Of a DNA stretch of 64,000 bases, positions 21,878-34,285 are shown in pieces. The stretch is taken from positions 69,745,955-69,809,954 of the forward strand of contig CM035435.1 of assembly GCA_020310875.1 (NCBI GenBank), in the 5' to 3' direction. The notes under the pieces are model-generated. The model searched no databases, was not told where the DNA came from, and worked only from the letters and a program-made list of their open reading frames with translations. Source of the stretch: Ceratopteris richardii. Its lineage: Eukaryota > Streptophyta > Polypodiopsida > Polypodiales > Pteridaceae. The position numbers were made by a program, and so were the translations under genes. Position 1 is the stretch's first letter. Every line of letters begins with the position of its first letter.

Positions 21878-23000
21878 ATCTCTTCCATCCTCCGCTCCTC
21901 GTGGTTGCTTTGGTTTCCAGATCCATTTCGTGAACACTAAGAGAGGTCGTTTTGTTTCCTTGATCCTTGCAGCTTCTTGTGTTCTGTTTGCTTTCTCCAT
22001 TGTTCGAGTGAAATTGGCATTGCTTTTCCAGTTTCTCGGATGACTCTTATGTGTTGTTGTTTTTCGCCTTGTCTGATGTAGTACCTCTTCCTTTGTCTTT
22101 AAAGCCTGTTTAGCTGCTTGCGTGACCTTTTTGGGAATCCATATCTGATGTCGCAATCTTTGAGCTTCAAGCAAGGGCTTAGGGATCCATACTTGCACTG
22201 ATTCTTCTGGTATGTACTTCTGAGAAGCTGGTTTGGTGATTCTTGTTTCCTTCTTAAGAGTGGGTGCTGACGTTTCTCGACTCTGCATTTGATCCTTGCG
22301 TACCCACTTATATTTGGGTGGGCCTTGATATGAGTATCTGCTTGTTGGTTTGCAATAGTGCGATCTTTTGATGTTATGAGCAGGTGTAGGAGAGCAAGTC
22401 TCCTTAATGGTTGGCTTTCCTTCAACTGCATTGGATGACTTCGACTCTACTGCTGACGTCGTTGGGATTGAAGTTTCAGCTTCTATGCGTTTGGTATCGG
22501 AGTTGTGAGCCTTGTTGATACTTTCTAATATTGTTGTCTGAACTTCTTCTGAACTTTGTATGTTTGTTTGAATACAAGGTTTCTCTTCAAGTAAGCTGAA
22601 AATCTCCTTATGCCCTATCTTAGCCGAAATATAGCCTTGAGCTAGATGGATACACACTTCATGCTCAATGATCCAGTCTTGTCCTAGAACTAAGTCTTCT
22701 ATTAAGTCCTCATCGTTGCACACTAAGACTCTCTGTTCCATGGAGGAATTTCCTAGGTGGAGGGATACATTCGTGGTTCCAATACATTCTAGGGTGTGAC
22801 CTCCAATTCCTATTAATCGGGCTTTTGTGGAATTCAAATCTAATTGTAGATCTTTTGCTATTCTCTTTCGCATGCAGCTAAGTCCTGCTCCTGAGTCTAT
22901 CAATGCATCTATCAATTTGTACTCTGTCTTGCCAATCCCTAGGTTTAGGTAAGGTTGCGTTTTACACCTACCCGTTGTATCATGATTATCGACTTGGTAA
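21878..23000 (-). pseudogene. PR2 (second retropepsin-like domain) and pol tail of element D
   Basis: Downstream of integrase, in the same frame, is a complete retropepsin-like domain: LIDALIDSGAG (DSG at 22897-22889), GIGG flap-like segment near 22800, VCNDED, and LVLGQDWI near 22685. This matches the D-S-G ... hydrophobic-hydrophobic-G signature of retroviral-type proteases and is closer to it than PR1 is. No stop lies between it and 23575. A tail of about 230 residues follows with YKWVRK, VWIPKP, IWIPKK and IWKPKQ, and runs into the junction with C at 21878. This is the best-preserved PR2 in the window. Confidence 0.8.
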
Positions 23001-24700
23001 TTTGCCATAGGGTTAGGCTCTTCTCCTTGGAGATAGCGTTCATCTCTTTGCCTCATCCATTCTTTCCGTTTCCTAATGCACTCTAGTGCTTCTTGTCGAG
23101 CTTCCTCTCTAATTCGCTCTTCCTCCTTTTTCCTATTTTGGGCACCTACCAATCGTGCTAGCATTTGATCAGTCAAGGGCTCCATGAATTGTCTCACTCT
23201 ACATCCACTGATGTAGTTGGGAAGAATGTCTCCGTCTAGGGTGGCGAGATTGACTGCACCACTAGTAGAGATTCGATTTATGATCAAAGGTCCGTATCCG
23301 CGTTTTTGTAACTTCTTGGCATGTTGTTTTAGGGTGTACACTAAGACTAAGTCACCTTCTTTAAGTCCCTTGTCTTTTATATGTGCATCATAATATGCCT
23401 TTTGTCTCCGTTTAGCAGCATAAATGCCTGCTACTGCTTGCAATCTAGTCTCATGTAACTTCTCGATTTGATCTAGTTGTTGGGATAATTCATGTCCGTT
23501 CCATTCATATTGCTGGGCCACTTTCAATGTTGGCACTAAAAAGTCAATTGGAAAAATTGCATTTTGCCCATACACTAAATTGAAAGGTGTCGTTCCAATG
23601 GCCGTTTTATATGCAACTCAGAATGCCCAAATTGCATGATGCAATTGTTTGTCCCAATCAGACCTTCCATTATTGACAAGCTTAGTCAACACCGTGCATA
23701 GTACTTTGTTAGAGCTTTCAGCCTGTCCATTGGCTTGGGGATGGTATGGTGCTGACTTTTTATGAATCACTAAAAACTCGTTCAGTAATGACTCGATTAC
23801 CTCATTGAGGAAGTGCGTTCCCCGATCGCTAACAATCTCAATGGGCAAGCCAAAGCGGGTGAAGATATGCTCAAAGAGAAATTTTGCGGTAGTTTGAGCA
23901 TCATTCTTTCTAGTGGCTTTTGCTTCTACCCATTTAGTCAAGTAGTCAGTGGCTACTATGATGTACTCCGCATGTGATCCTTTGGCAGGTGGATTGATAG
24001 GTCCTATGAAGTCAATACCCCATTTTGTGAAGGCTCTCGCGCATATCATGGGTCTTAATGGCATGTCATCTCTCCGAATTGGGTATTTAGTTCTCTGACA
24101 AGTCTCACAACTTCGTACATATGTTTCAGCATCCATGTGTAGAGTTGGCCACCACAAGCCCGCAAAGATAATCATTTTAACAGTTCTTTCAGCCGAAAAA
24201 TGACCTCCTGCAGCACCTGCATGTGCCATCTCTAATATGGGTAAATATTCTCCTTCATGCACACATAATCTGAGTTGGTTATCTTTCCCTCGTTTGAACA
24301 ATTGTTTGCCCATGAGAATGTAGTCCTTGCTCATTTCCTCTAAGGATCGCTTTCTTGCTAAACTAGTTCCTAACTCATGTTCTTGAGTTTTTAAGAATTT
24401 CACTAATGTTGTACTCCAATTGGGTGCTATGGTCGAAAAAGGTAGAGACATATGATCTTCGGGAACCGTCTCTCGGCATTTTGCACAATTACTTACGTGG
24501 TCGTGAACATTCTTGGGCATGTCAGGCCAATACACTCCTAATCTTTTCAGTTCTCGGATTGTTCCATGAGTCCCTTGGTGTGTTCTCCATTTGTTCACAT
24601 GTGCTTGCTCAATTAGTTGCGTTTGTTCATCCTCATCAACACATCTGAGTAACACTCCGTTGGGTTCCTTGTAGTATACACTACCTGACACAATGTGTAA
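23001..24700 (-). pseudogene. Double H2C2 and integrase of element D
   Basis: Integrase joins element DNA to the host chromosome. The first H2C2-like module (EQAHVNK, THGTIRE, LGVYWPDM, CAKC) is at about 24613-24470. After some 95 residues comes the canonical module (MAHAGAAGGHF, GLWWPTL, CETCQ; about 24240-24100). The core has the D-D-E residues in GIDFIG (near 24030), SDRGTHF (near 23825) and GQAESS (near 23735). CGA to TGA at about 23618 stops the frame. A GPY/F-like module (YGPLIINR, YISGCRVR) ends near 23190, followed by a charged helix. I see no chromodomain. Confidence 0.87.
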
Positions 24701-24859
24701 GTTTCTCGATTGAAGAATTTCTTTCTTGCTATTCCTATTGATTGAGTGTTGAGGGCCATGGGTGAGTATAGGGATCAATTTCTCTGCCCACTTTGGGCAA
24801 ACTTCTAGATTGAACAAATAAGCATCTGGTAGATCGTCGGGCACTCCACTCGGTGGCTC

Positions 24860-26100
24860 TCCGTGTGTTAGCCTCGAAAGGTGGTCTGCTCTCACATGTG
24901 TGTTCCCCTTTTTCACTATTACTTCAAAATCGAACTCCATTAGTAGTAGAAACCATCGTACCAACCTTCCCGTGTTACAAGGCTTATTGACTAAGTACAA
25001 CAAAGCTTGATGGTCTATGAAGAATTTGAACTTGTTGGCTAAAAGATAATGTCTGAATTTCTTTACTGTGTATACCATTCCTAAGCCTTCTCGTTCCGTA
25101 GTGGTATAATTTCTTTCTGCTTGATTCAGTTGTCTACTCGCATAAGCAATTGGATGATCGAGCTTGCCTTCATCAGCCGGCTGGGCTAGGATACATCCAA
25201 TGGCATAGTTAGAAGCATCAACATGAATGTGAAAAGGTTTGCTCCAGTTGGGTGATTTCAGAATTGGGGCTGTACTAAGTCTCTTTTTCAACTCGGTGAA
25301 TGCCTTTTCGCACTCTTCTGTCCAAGTAAATTGAGTCAAGAGACCATACAAGGGTTTTGCTATTATGGCATACATGTGAATGAACCTACGGTAGTATCCA
25401 CAATGTCCCATAAAGGCTTGCACTTCCTTTGCATTCTTGGGTCTTGGTAAGTCTAAGATGACTTTAATATTGTCCTCATCCGTAGATATTCCATTTCTCG
25501 AAACTATGTGTCCTAGAATTTTCCCTTGCCTTACCATGAAGACACATTTCTCTGGGTTTAAGCAGACTCTGTACTATCTACATTTGTTGAATATCTTCCT
25601 CAACTCGAGAATGTGATCGGGTCTTTGATTGGAGTACGTGCACAGGTCATCTACATATACTTCCATGCTTTTTTTCAGAAATTCCTTGAAAACATGACAC
25701 ATCAATCTCTGGAAGGTAGCTGGAGCATTAGTGAGTCCAAAGGGCATCACTCTGAATGCATACACTCCCCATTCAATGGCGAATGCTGTCTTATGTTGAT
25801 CCTCAGCCGCAATAGCTACCTGATTGTATCCAGAGAATCCATCTAGGAAACTATAGACCTCCTTACCTGCTACTCTCTCTAATAAATGGTCCGTGATAGG
25901 TAGTGGGTAGCTGTCACGTATAGTGGCTGCATTCACCTTCTTCAAATTTATGCACACTCTCAACTTTCCATTTTTCTTAGGCACTACTACTAGTGGCGAT
26001 ACCCACTCGGTATGTTCTATTTCATATATGAATCATGCCGCTAGTAGTTTGTCTATTTCTTCCTTAATTTTTGCTGCGTAGACTTCATTGTATGTATAAG
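24860..26100 (-). pseudogene. pol: Reverse transcriptase and RNase H of element D
   Basis: RT runs from about 26100 to 25300, with EWVSPLVVV, VPKKNGKLRV, FLDGFSGYNQ and YVDD at 25657-25646. RNase H is at about 25250-24870, with the four acidic positions in VDASNYAIG, TEREGLG, IDHQALL and RADHLSR. Two nonsense codons interrupt RT: TGA replaces Gly before FIYE (near 26033) and TAG lies after NKCR (near 25573). No extra archaeal-type RNase H, the Tat/Ogre hallmark, is visible after RNase H. Confidence 0.88.
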
Positions 26101-27838
26101 GATGTTGTTTGGAGGGTTTTGCATCTGCTGTCATTGGTATTCGATGGGAACAAATAGTGGGTTCCACACCTTTGAGATCCTTATAGGTCCATGCGAATAC
26201 ATCTCGGTACTCTCGGATAAGGTGTATGAGTTCCTCTTCCTCCTCTTCAGATACATCTTTACCAATATATGTGCATCTTTCTTCTCCCTCCTCAACTGTT
26301 ACAACAATTTTTTTTGTTTGTTCCTTGTTGTCATACGCTTCTCCGTCTCATGCCTCTCGTCTAGGCATTTGAATAGCTACTTTTCTTTCCTCTACTTCGT
26401 ATTTTTTAAAGTATTCAGGAACTTCGAAAGGATCTGGGTCCGGCTCTACCGTACTCTTGTCCTCCTCCTGCCTGTGTATTGGCGTGGCAGTTTCAACTGC
26501 TAAGATCTTTGTTGGTTCCTATTCCTTCTGGTTCTGAATAGTATTTAAGCAGCTTTCTTCGGAATCAAATTCTGGTTCCATCTCTATGCTTTGATATTCC
26601 TCTTTCCATTCTTTTTCCAGGATTTCCCCTTCTTCTACTTCTTGAAGAACAACCATATAGAAGTTTACATCATAGCCTTCCTCATCTATGCATTCATTCA
26701 CCATCAAAACTTCCTCATTTACGCATACATCTAGAGTTGCCAAGATTTCCATCCATCCATGTGGCTCAAAGATCTCATCAGAAAAAATTTGAGGTGTGTA
26801 AGTGGGGTCCTCTACTGATCGATGGTTAGGATGTCCTATCGGCCATGGTTGCCTTTTGCTCTCTTCTCTCTTGGCTTCCTTACACATCCACAACTGGGCA
26901 TCTTCATGCATCCAAGATTGATCACTTGATCCAGCACTGTGAATGGATAAGTCGTCTTCTTCTCGGTGTACTGGATTCCATTGTAGTGGAGGGACATCTC
27001 GATAAGCAAATATGTGCAAATTTATTTTGGTGGTGTTTCCTTGATGTTGCAAGTATAACGAATCTCTTCCCCAATCCTGTACTACCCGCATTTGTCTCAT
27101 GAAGGGTCGTCCTAATATCATCTCGTAGTTGTTTGCTTTCTCGAATTTACAGATGGCTAGGCTGTGTTCGAATTCTACACCACAAGTGGTTAGTTTGATC
27201 CTTTCCAATATTCCTAAGGGTTTTTCTACATGACCGTCCGCTAATTGGAGTTTCATGCATGTGGGTCGTAAGGCAGGTTTTCCCCATTTTTCCCAGATTT
27301 CCTTGGTGGCAATTCCTACCCCGACTCCCGTATCTAGAATAGCCCTGGTCATGTAACCATTGTGTGTGACTGGTAGACAAGTATTACCCTCGTCCCCTTC
27401 ACTAAACTCTCCCACTTTGTCCACTGGAACTTGTATTGTGGAGTTATTTTCCTTTTCTTTCGGTCCTCCAATCTCTGGCTGTGATTCTAATTGGTTTGCC
27501 ATTTGCTTCCATAATTGTGGTTTAAGTCGAAGCAATTCTTCCACCGTCAATTTGCATTGTACTTTTGTTTTCTTTAATTCTGTTAGATTGTGTGAACTCT
27601 CTTCTACCTTTTCCTTTCCCTTTCCATGCACTGTGGGTGCTCGTATTATTACTGACTCCCTTTCGTATTCTCCCATGTAATTAGGCAACGTTGAAATGCT
27701 TATGGTTTCCTCTCTTCCTCTGTCAAGTCTTGATACTTCTTCATATACTTCCTCCAAGTTGGGATGAAGTTGACAATCTTCCACATCTATTTCCTCAAAA
27801 GGAGGTGTATTGTCTCCATTCTTCTTCCATTGCTCCTC
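26101..27838 (-). pseudogene. pol: PR1 and linker of element D
   Basis: PR1 is at about 27364-27019, with AILDTGVG (DTG at 27334-27326) and MILGRPF near 27110. A long acidic linker follows, as in A and G, ending with YFKKYE and YIGKD motifs before RT. Stops are at about 26519 (TAG) and 26349 (TGA); the frame is otherwise the one used by gag and RT. The DTG triad differs from the DSG of A and G, but both forms are functional in retropepsins. Confidence 0.85.
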
Positions 27839-30800
27839 TCATATTCTATTCCATAAGTCTTTTGGCCAATCTGCCTCTAAATCTGGGATTATTGACATCG
27901 ATTCATCTTGGGTTTTTATCTGACCGCTTTGGTCATCTTCTTTCCTAGGTTCCTTGCTATTGGAATTTAAGCATTCTTCATATAGATTGTGTGCAATCCT
28001 GATCTCTGGTAGAATTGGGATAGTCTTTTCTAGGGTTGCTTGTGCTACTTCTATGAGTTTCCTGCATATGGTCAGTCTTTCTTTCTCTATTTCCCCTCGA
28101 GGGTAGAGTTTTTCATGTTGTTCAACGTTTGGGCCCATCTTGATTCTAGCTCGGTAGGCTTTCAACCACATGTCTAAATCGTCTGGCTTTGGGTCTGCTA
28201 GAATTGATCCGGGCTTCTCCCTACCTGAGCTAGGTCGGGGTAGCTCAGGGGTCTCCTTAGGATTCCCTTGTTCCTTGTGTTTATTCAGGTTTTTGGTTTG
28301 CTTTTTACTGTTTATAGTCTTATTTTTTGCCCATTTGTCCTTGAGTTTCTCTCGTCTTTCCTTCCATTTCTGAACTTTCATGTTTCGGGGATTTTCACAT
28401 GGGTCCTCAGAATCTTCCACTATCTGTATTGGAGGGCTTATTTTTTTGTTGCTTTTTTGTTTCTCTTCCGAGTGTTGTTCTTTTTGTTGCTTCGTTTGGG
28501 CTCTTATAATGGCCTTTAGTGGCACAGTGTACTCCTTATCACTTCCGGATCCTTCTATGACCTCAATCACATTGATAGGTGCAGTGTCTTGGGATTTGGC
28601 TGGGTTCTTAGGGCAATCTCTAAAAAGATGTTCCTTTCCACAATCACTGCAATACCCTTCCCAAACTCTGGGTGGTGGTGGATTGTAAGGTCGAGGGCAT
28701 TCCCTAATGAAGTGATCCCCTCCGCATCTATAGCATGGTCCTCTCTGCACCGGTGGTCTAACGGGAGGTCTCATGGGTTGTTGTGCTTTAGGAGCCGTAT
28801 ACATTAAGGTGGTTGTTTCTGCTCCATACGTCTGATCATAGCCCTCATAACCATAATAAGCCGCGTCATATGTTGGTTCATATTCCCTCATGTTGGCTTC
28901 ATATGGATAGTACTCCCCTGGTGGACGTTCATACCCTGGGTTGGTTGATTCCACATTGGTCATTATTGATGCTGGTACTATGGCTCTCTCTAAGTTTTCT
29001 TCTGGTTGAGCATACTTCACTGGTACTACCTGTTGAGGTTGTGATAGCTGGGGTCCCAGTACTGGTTGTGGTGGTGGGTACGGTGCTTGCTCATATTGTC
29101 TTGGTGCTCCTACTGGTGTTGGATAAGGATTGTATCTAGGCATCTCCCTACCAGGCTCTCTCGGTGGATATCCATATGGTCGGTATTGAGGTGGTTGGAT
29201 AGGCCGTGCTTGCCTATTGAAGGGACAGTTTTCAGTTGTGTGATTGGTGTATTTTTGCTCGATGTGGCAGTATGAAGAAATCCCTTGTTGTTGCTGTCTG
29301 TAGTATGGATACGTAGGTTGTGCACCGGCCCCTCCTCGGACGCACAAGTGTGTGGGGTGCTCTCCTCCACATAAATTACATCTCCGTAGCACAAGCACTC
29401 TTTGCGCTGGGTTTTGGTAAGCTCTCTGTCCCTGGACTCCTAGTTTCTTTGCTAATAATTCTGCTAATTCTTCCATGTTACTGGAGGTGGATGTGACAGT
29501 GCTCCTTAAATCTTCTGTTTTAGTGAGGTCGGTTGTACCTTTGAGATCTTCGGCAAGGTTGTCTTCCAAATCAATGCACTCTTGAAGACACTCACTCAGT
29601 GTTTGTAATCTCTTCACATACACTAGTGTTCTTAGGGTTCCGTTAGTAAGTCCATCTAAAAATAGTGAAATCATCTTTTGTTGAGTGGGTCTCTCAGCTA
29701 CTGGGCATCTATCCACATACTGATTGAATCTTCGGGCAGCAGTCTTCACGGTTTCATTAGGGCTTTGTTTAAAGCTATGGATTAAAGAGGCAAAATTGTG
29801 TTTAATCCCTCTCTTTGTGAATTCTCCAATGAATTCTTGAAAGAATTGTTCCATGTTTTCAAATTGATTGGGATCTAAAGGTTGGAACCAAGTTAGAGCA
29901 GTCCCTGTGAGGGTGAGCCCAAAAGACTCATACTGCACAAAGAAGTCCTCTACTTGCTCCGCTCTTAGAACTTGTTTAAATTCTGCGATATGATCATAGG
30001 GCTCTCCCAACCCATCATAATGGTTTCTTACACATTTAGCTACTTGGATAGGTCTCAGCCTTCTCATTGGTTTAGGTGGTCTGGGCATCACAGGGAAGAC
30101 TGGGATAGCTGGTCGTAATGGCGGTACTCCAGGCTATCTTCCAACCGGTGGTTGTGGTCTTGCTGGTGGTCGGTACTGGTTCCCTATCCCTGCGTGGGCC
30201 TGATTGCGTGTGTGCACTCTTGGAGTTGCAAACTGTACATGAGTATGGTTGGGCACACTTCGTTGACTGGTCTGTCCTGATGTGGTCTGCTCCGTTTCAT
30301 GTTGATTCCCAAAAGGATTTTGTGAAGTAGTTGCCTGATCTTTCTGAGGAAATACAGGCGTACCCATGTATCTCAGTCGAGCCCTGTCTAAGGCACTCAC
30401 AGGACAATATCTCCTTTGATCCTTATCCAAGTAAGTAAGTCTAGTTTCATCATCTGGGTCTTTCAACTCATAAAATGTCATGGGGCTTTCTTCTCTCCCT
30501 GGAGCCGATAAGTCGGTTTGAAGCAACAGGTCTGATCCATGGATCATATAGACTTCCAACAGGTAATCATCTTGAGGTATCAAATCTCCTCTCAAGACCC
30601 GTGACACTTGGGACCTGCCCCTAGGGGTAGACACAAACTCTTCAGGGTGCGTTCTTTCGGAGTTGTTTGGGTCCACAAACTCTCCCCATTCGTTGATCCT
30701 CTCAGGAAATTCAGTCACAATATAGATATGACCAATTTTGTCTACATATGCTCCTCCTTCGTACTTGACAGCAGGTCGGGGCACAATTGTGGCATTCTGG

Positions 30801-31090
30801 GAAGTTACCATCATAGCCACGGATCTGTTTAAACCATCCAGGTAGATTGGGATCTCCCGGGCATTGGTGGACACATATTGTAAGGAGGTACGGTAATCCC
30901 CTTCAACAGTAGACATGAAATTCCTATTTGGCGTTGGACCTTGCATGTCTTCCGAAGCCATGTGTAGTTCCTCTTCCGAATCACTAGAGGTTTCTGAGTA
31001 GATGGAGTGGTGACTAGCCTGGGCAGCGCTTCCTACCGAAGATATGACACTTCTTCGACTACTTAGCACTCTTCCTGACCTCAAGTTCAT
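27839..31090 (-). pseudogene. gag: gag of element D
   Basis: ATG at 31090 opens MNLRSGR. The capsid region lies around 30030-29540 (HYDGLGEPYDHIAEF, LTWFQPL). Nucleic-acid binding motifs are CNLCGGEHPTHLC near 29370, a degenerate YCHIEQKYTNHTTENC near 29250, CYRCGGDHFIREC near 28735 and CSDCGKEHLFRDC near 28640. Lysine-rich helices follow near 28400. An in-frame TAG lies at about 30134-30136 and a TGA at 27839-27841, just before the protease section. All parts share one frame. Confidence 0.88.
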
Positions 31091-32766
31091 TCACCCCCCC
31101 AAGTCTCTCTCTATGCCTCAGAGATTCTCCTTGGGTAGCTCTCCTAATGACTCAAAGTGTCAGACAAAAAGAAAGGGTCAATCTGGGCGATACCACTTCC
31201 TGACGATACTGCTCTCGGCGATACTGCTTTGATCGCGATACGATACCGGAGGTCCAAACGATACGATACTGGATACTGCCCGCGATACGATACCAAACAC
31301 CAAGACCATACGATACCAACATGGTGTCGCGATACTACCTAGGAGAGCAGACGATACGATTCCTCTGCTATGCGCGATACGATACGAAAAAACCTCGATG
31401 ATACGATACTAGGAATATCATGATACGATCTCAAAAGATTCAGGCGATACGATACTGGAATTTATGCCGATACGATATCAGTGTGGTATCGCGATACCGT
31501 TCTCGAGGAGAAGGCGATACGATACCACGAGTACGATACGATACTTATGACACCAGACGATACGATACTTATGACAGTATCGCGATGTTGTCCGGGTGAG
31601 TGGACGATACGATATCAAAGTGGTGTCACGATATCAGATTTCACGAGACACGATACGATACTCAAGAGGGATACGATACAATCTCAAAAATCCGACGATA
31701 TGATACCATGTATAGTATCGCGATACTTCACTAGGAAATACGGCGATACAATGCTGACAAAGGTCGACGATACGATACTAGAGACTCAAGGCGATGCAAT
31801 CTCAAGATGGTATCGCGATACAATCCTTGGTAGGAGGCGATACGATATCACCGTGGTAAGCGCGATCGCGATACCAATCTTGGCGACACGATACCGAAAT
31901 GGTATCGCGATACCAGGATCGATACCCAGCGATACGATACTTAAAACAGTGTGCGATCGCGATACCAACTCGGGGCCACGATACCAGTACGGTATCGCGA
32001 TACCAAGTAGGTACCAAGCGATACGATACTTCGGCGAGTATCGCGATACAAGGGAGTTTTGGTATCGCGATACCAAACCTCAACCGATCGCGATACTCAA
32101 GCCAAAGTGTAAGAAAATTCCAAATTTTTTATACCCCCTTGCTTCCCTTATTCTCCTCCTCCCTCCTAGGCCTCTGTATCACACAAAAATTCTGTAATGA
32201 ATTCAGTTTAACCCCCCCGCGATACTGCGCACCTGTTTAATCACGTGTTTGTGCATGTTTAGGGAGTTTATGTAAATATTCTTGGTAGAATCTCACCTCT
32301 ATCTACTCTTGCTTGCACTTGGAGCTCAATCTCTAGCTGGGAAGGCCTGAAGCACCCGATACCGAGTCCACGATACTGATCGCTGTCGCAGACGATACCA
32401 GAACTCCAGCAAGTATCAAATGAGTCAATTTTTTTTTGTTTTTATACCTTTTTTTTTTTTTTGGACAGAACCTGAATTTTGCTAATTTTTGGTGATTTTG
32501 GGGATTTTTTTTTAATTTTTTTTGATGATTTTTGCCTACTTGTACTTCTCCTATCCTCACTAGTCCTCTTCCTCTAACCTAACCCTAGTTCCTCCTTTTC
32601 TCCCTCCTCCTAAACCTAACCCTAAAACTTATCACACACACCTCGGAGATGTGAAGTAACAAGTGCTGAAGTGACTGACTACTTGCCACCGGACAATTTT
32701 ACCTCTACAAGTACGATTCTATCACACTCGATCTATAACCATCACGAAGGCACCTTGGTTGAGTGT
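31091..32766 (-). other. Leader of element D
   Basis: This is the non-coding leader between PBS and gag. It includes the palindromic array (separate entry), T-rich plus-strand runs around 32430-32525, and, on the minus strand, a donor-like GTAGAG/GTAAAATT (exon end 32703) like the one in C and G. ORFs predicted here on either strand are products of the repeat and I do not count them as genes. Confidence 0.7.
31190..32410. repeat. CGATACGATAC / TATCGCGATA array in the leader of D
   Basis: Several dozen copies of CGATAC-type units, mixed with perfect palindromes such as GGTATCGCGATACC, lie between non-repeated spacers of about 10 to 30 bases. The core TCGCGA is the same as in the arrays of C and G, but the flanks differ (TA/TA instead of CCA/TGG). 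The array occupies the same leader position. It is densest from 31190 to 32100, with two weak units near 32360 and 32390. Confidence 0.88.
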
Positions 32767-32784
32767 TCCCCGGCAACGACGCCA
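32767..32784 (-). other. Primer-binding site of element D, tRNA-Asp type
   Basis: On the minus strand TGGCGTCGTTGCCGGGGA matches the complement of the tRNA-Asp 3' end with one difference (T for C at position 6). It lies four bases from the LTR edge. Confidence 0.85.
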
Positions 32785-32788
32785 AAAA

Positions 32789-34285
32789 TGTGTGTACTTG
32801 AGCCAAGAAGACTCAAGGACTTGTGCCAATGAGACTGTACCTCAATTGCCACACAAGTGCGTATAGTGGGTACTTAACACACATCTAATTGTCAATCCGA
32901 TGGAACGACATACCAAGTGTATGAGGACATGTGCACACATGATGGAAACTGAAGTGGTTAGGTTAACATGCATGAGAAAAGACTAATCTACCTTTCCAAC
33001 TCACTGAGATCCTGAAAGTGGTTACCGCGATACCTCTTACAGTAGTTTTCAGTATTTCGAGGTTTTCTCCCAGCCCAGAACTCCGAATATGGTCAATAGG
33101 GTACTCATTTCGAAGCTCTCGACGAGACGCATCTATTGGAAGTTGTTTCACTCGATTCTGACCACTCTGCTCAAGTTATGGCAAAAACAGTGAATGGCGG
33201 GAGACAAAACACCCACGCCACAACTCCTCCTAGCTCGCACACACACTACAGCAGCTCAAAATCAAGGGGAAGGGGTAGACAACAGTCCTACACATGCATT
33301 TCAAGCATAACACACACATACAAGAGCGAAATAAAGATCAAAATCAGCATGAAAGAGGCAAACTCGAAAATCTGTAGAGCTCCTTCTTCACAATGGCAAA
33401 AAGTTCTTACAAAGAGTCACCAAGTGACTTATATACTAGTGCCCTAAGTTTGGTCCTTTCACACAAGAGACCGGCACTTTATTCACTAAAAGACTAATTT
33501 CTCTACTAATTTACATGGGTAAGCTTCTAATCTTCTGTGGGGATGCATCTAGAGGACTCCTCTAGTGCATTTACAACGGAAAATATATACAAGAGTGGTT
33601 ATAATACAAAAGTTATGTGTCCAGATCGGAAAAATTTTGGGGCCCTTCATTTTCTCTGCCTTCTGCTCTTCTTTGCTCTGCAACAAAGAGTGTGAGCACA
33701 CTCTTCTCCAAGAAGAACTCCATAGCTGCTCCTCAACATGCTCCTAGAGTGCACCATGGCTGCCCCATGTGTGCTAGAGCACCACCTCTAATGAGGGACC
33801 AAAAACTAGCGTTGCCAATTGGTGTGTGATGACTAACAAAGTGACCCAAGACTCTCTTATATAGGTTTTAAAGCTCCATGCAAAAAACTCACAAAAAGTG
33901 CTTTATTTTAATCACATCGCTTTTCAAATTGCTTTTGCTTTATTTTTAAAGTTGCTTTTAGCTAACTTTGAAAATAGCTTCTTGACCTACTTTTTCACAC
34001 TTCTGACTACCTGATGAATGATGTGACAACATTTTTATGATCCTCATGCCGAGAGCTATCATATGAGGTCAAAACCCCAAATCAGCAAAAGATTAGGGTT
34101 AGGGTTTTCTCCCAAATTTGATTTCTGGTGACTGAATGTCATATACCATTGGAAAGCTCTCTTCAAGCTCTACAAGATAGGCTCATAAAAAATTTACCCA
34201 TTTTTGTGCCAAAAATGACTAAGTACCAAAATTAGGGTTTTTGCCCTAAATGGATTTTGGACTGATGTGACATTGTTTTCCAACA
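32789..34285 (-). repeat. 5' LTR of element D (about 1.5 kb)
   Basis: On the minus strand it starts TGTTGGAAAAC (34285) and ends GTACACACA (32789), next to the PBS. The start agrees with the TGTTGG start of the other LTRs. The outer border is set by the resumption of element E integrase sequence at 34286. There is no second copy in the window to confirm it. Small ORFs inside do not look like genes. Confidence 0.72.
33856..33863 (-). promoter_or_regulatory. TATA box of LTR D
   Basis: TATATAAG on the minus strand, followed by AGAGTC, in the interior of the LTR. Confidence 0.55.

Larger units (their letters stand above)
21878..34285 (-). mobile_element. Element D: long minus-strand Ty3/gypsy-type element, 3' end truncated
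   Basis: Read from 34285 to 21878 it has a 1.5-kb 5' LTR, PBS, leader with a TCGCGA-core array, gag, PR1, RT, RNase H, double H2C2, integrase, PR2 and tail. The coding part (31090 to about 21880, 9.2 kb) stays in one frame; its damage is by nonsense codons only. It lacks ORF3, polypurine tract and 3' LTR because it is cut at the junction with C. Its right end lies in decayed sister element E. D is a different subfamily from A, B, C and G (longer LTR, different array, DTG protease). Confidence 0.87.

Noticed and set aside
31481-32240. ORFs of up to 238 codons rich in YRDT and IAIP
   Set aside because: Translation of the CGATAC/TATCGCGATA array of D on either strand; the real coding strand of D starts at 31090.
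32570-32640. Interstitial telomere repeat (taaccctag, taaccctaaa)
   Set aside because: Only two or three telomere-like words in a pyrimidine-rich leader; no tandem array.
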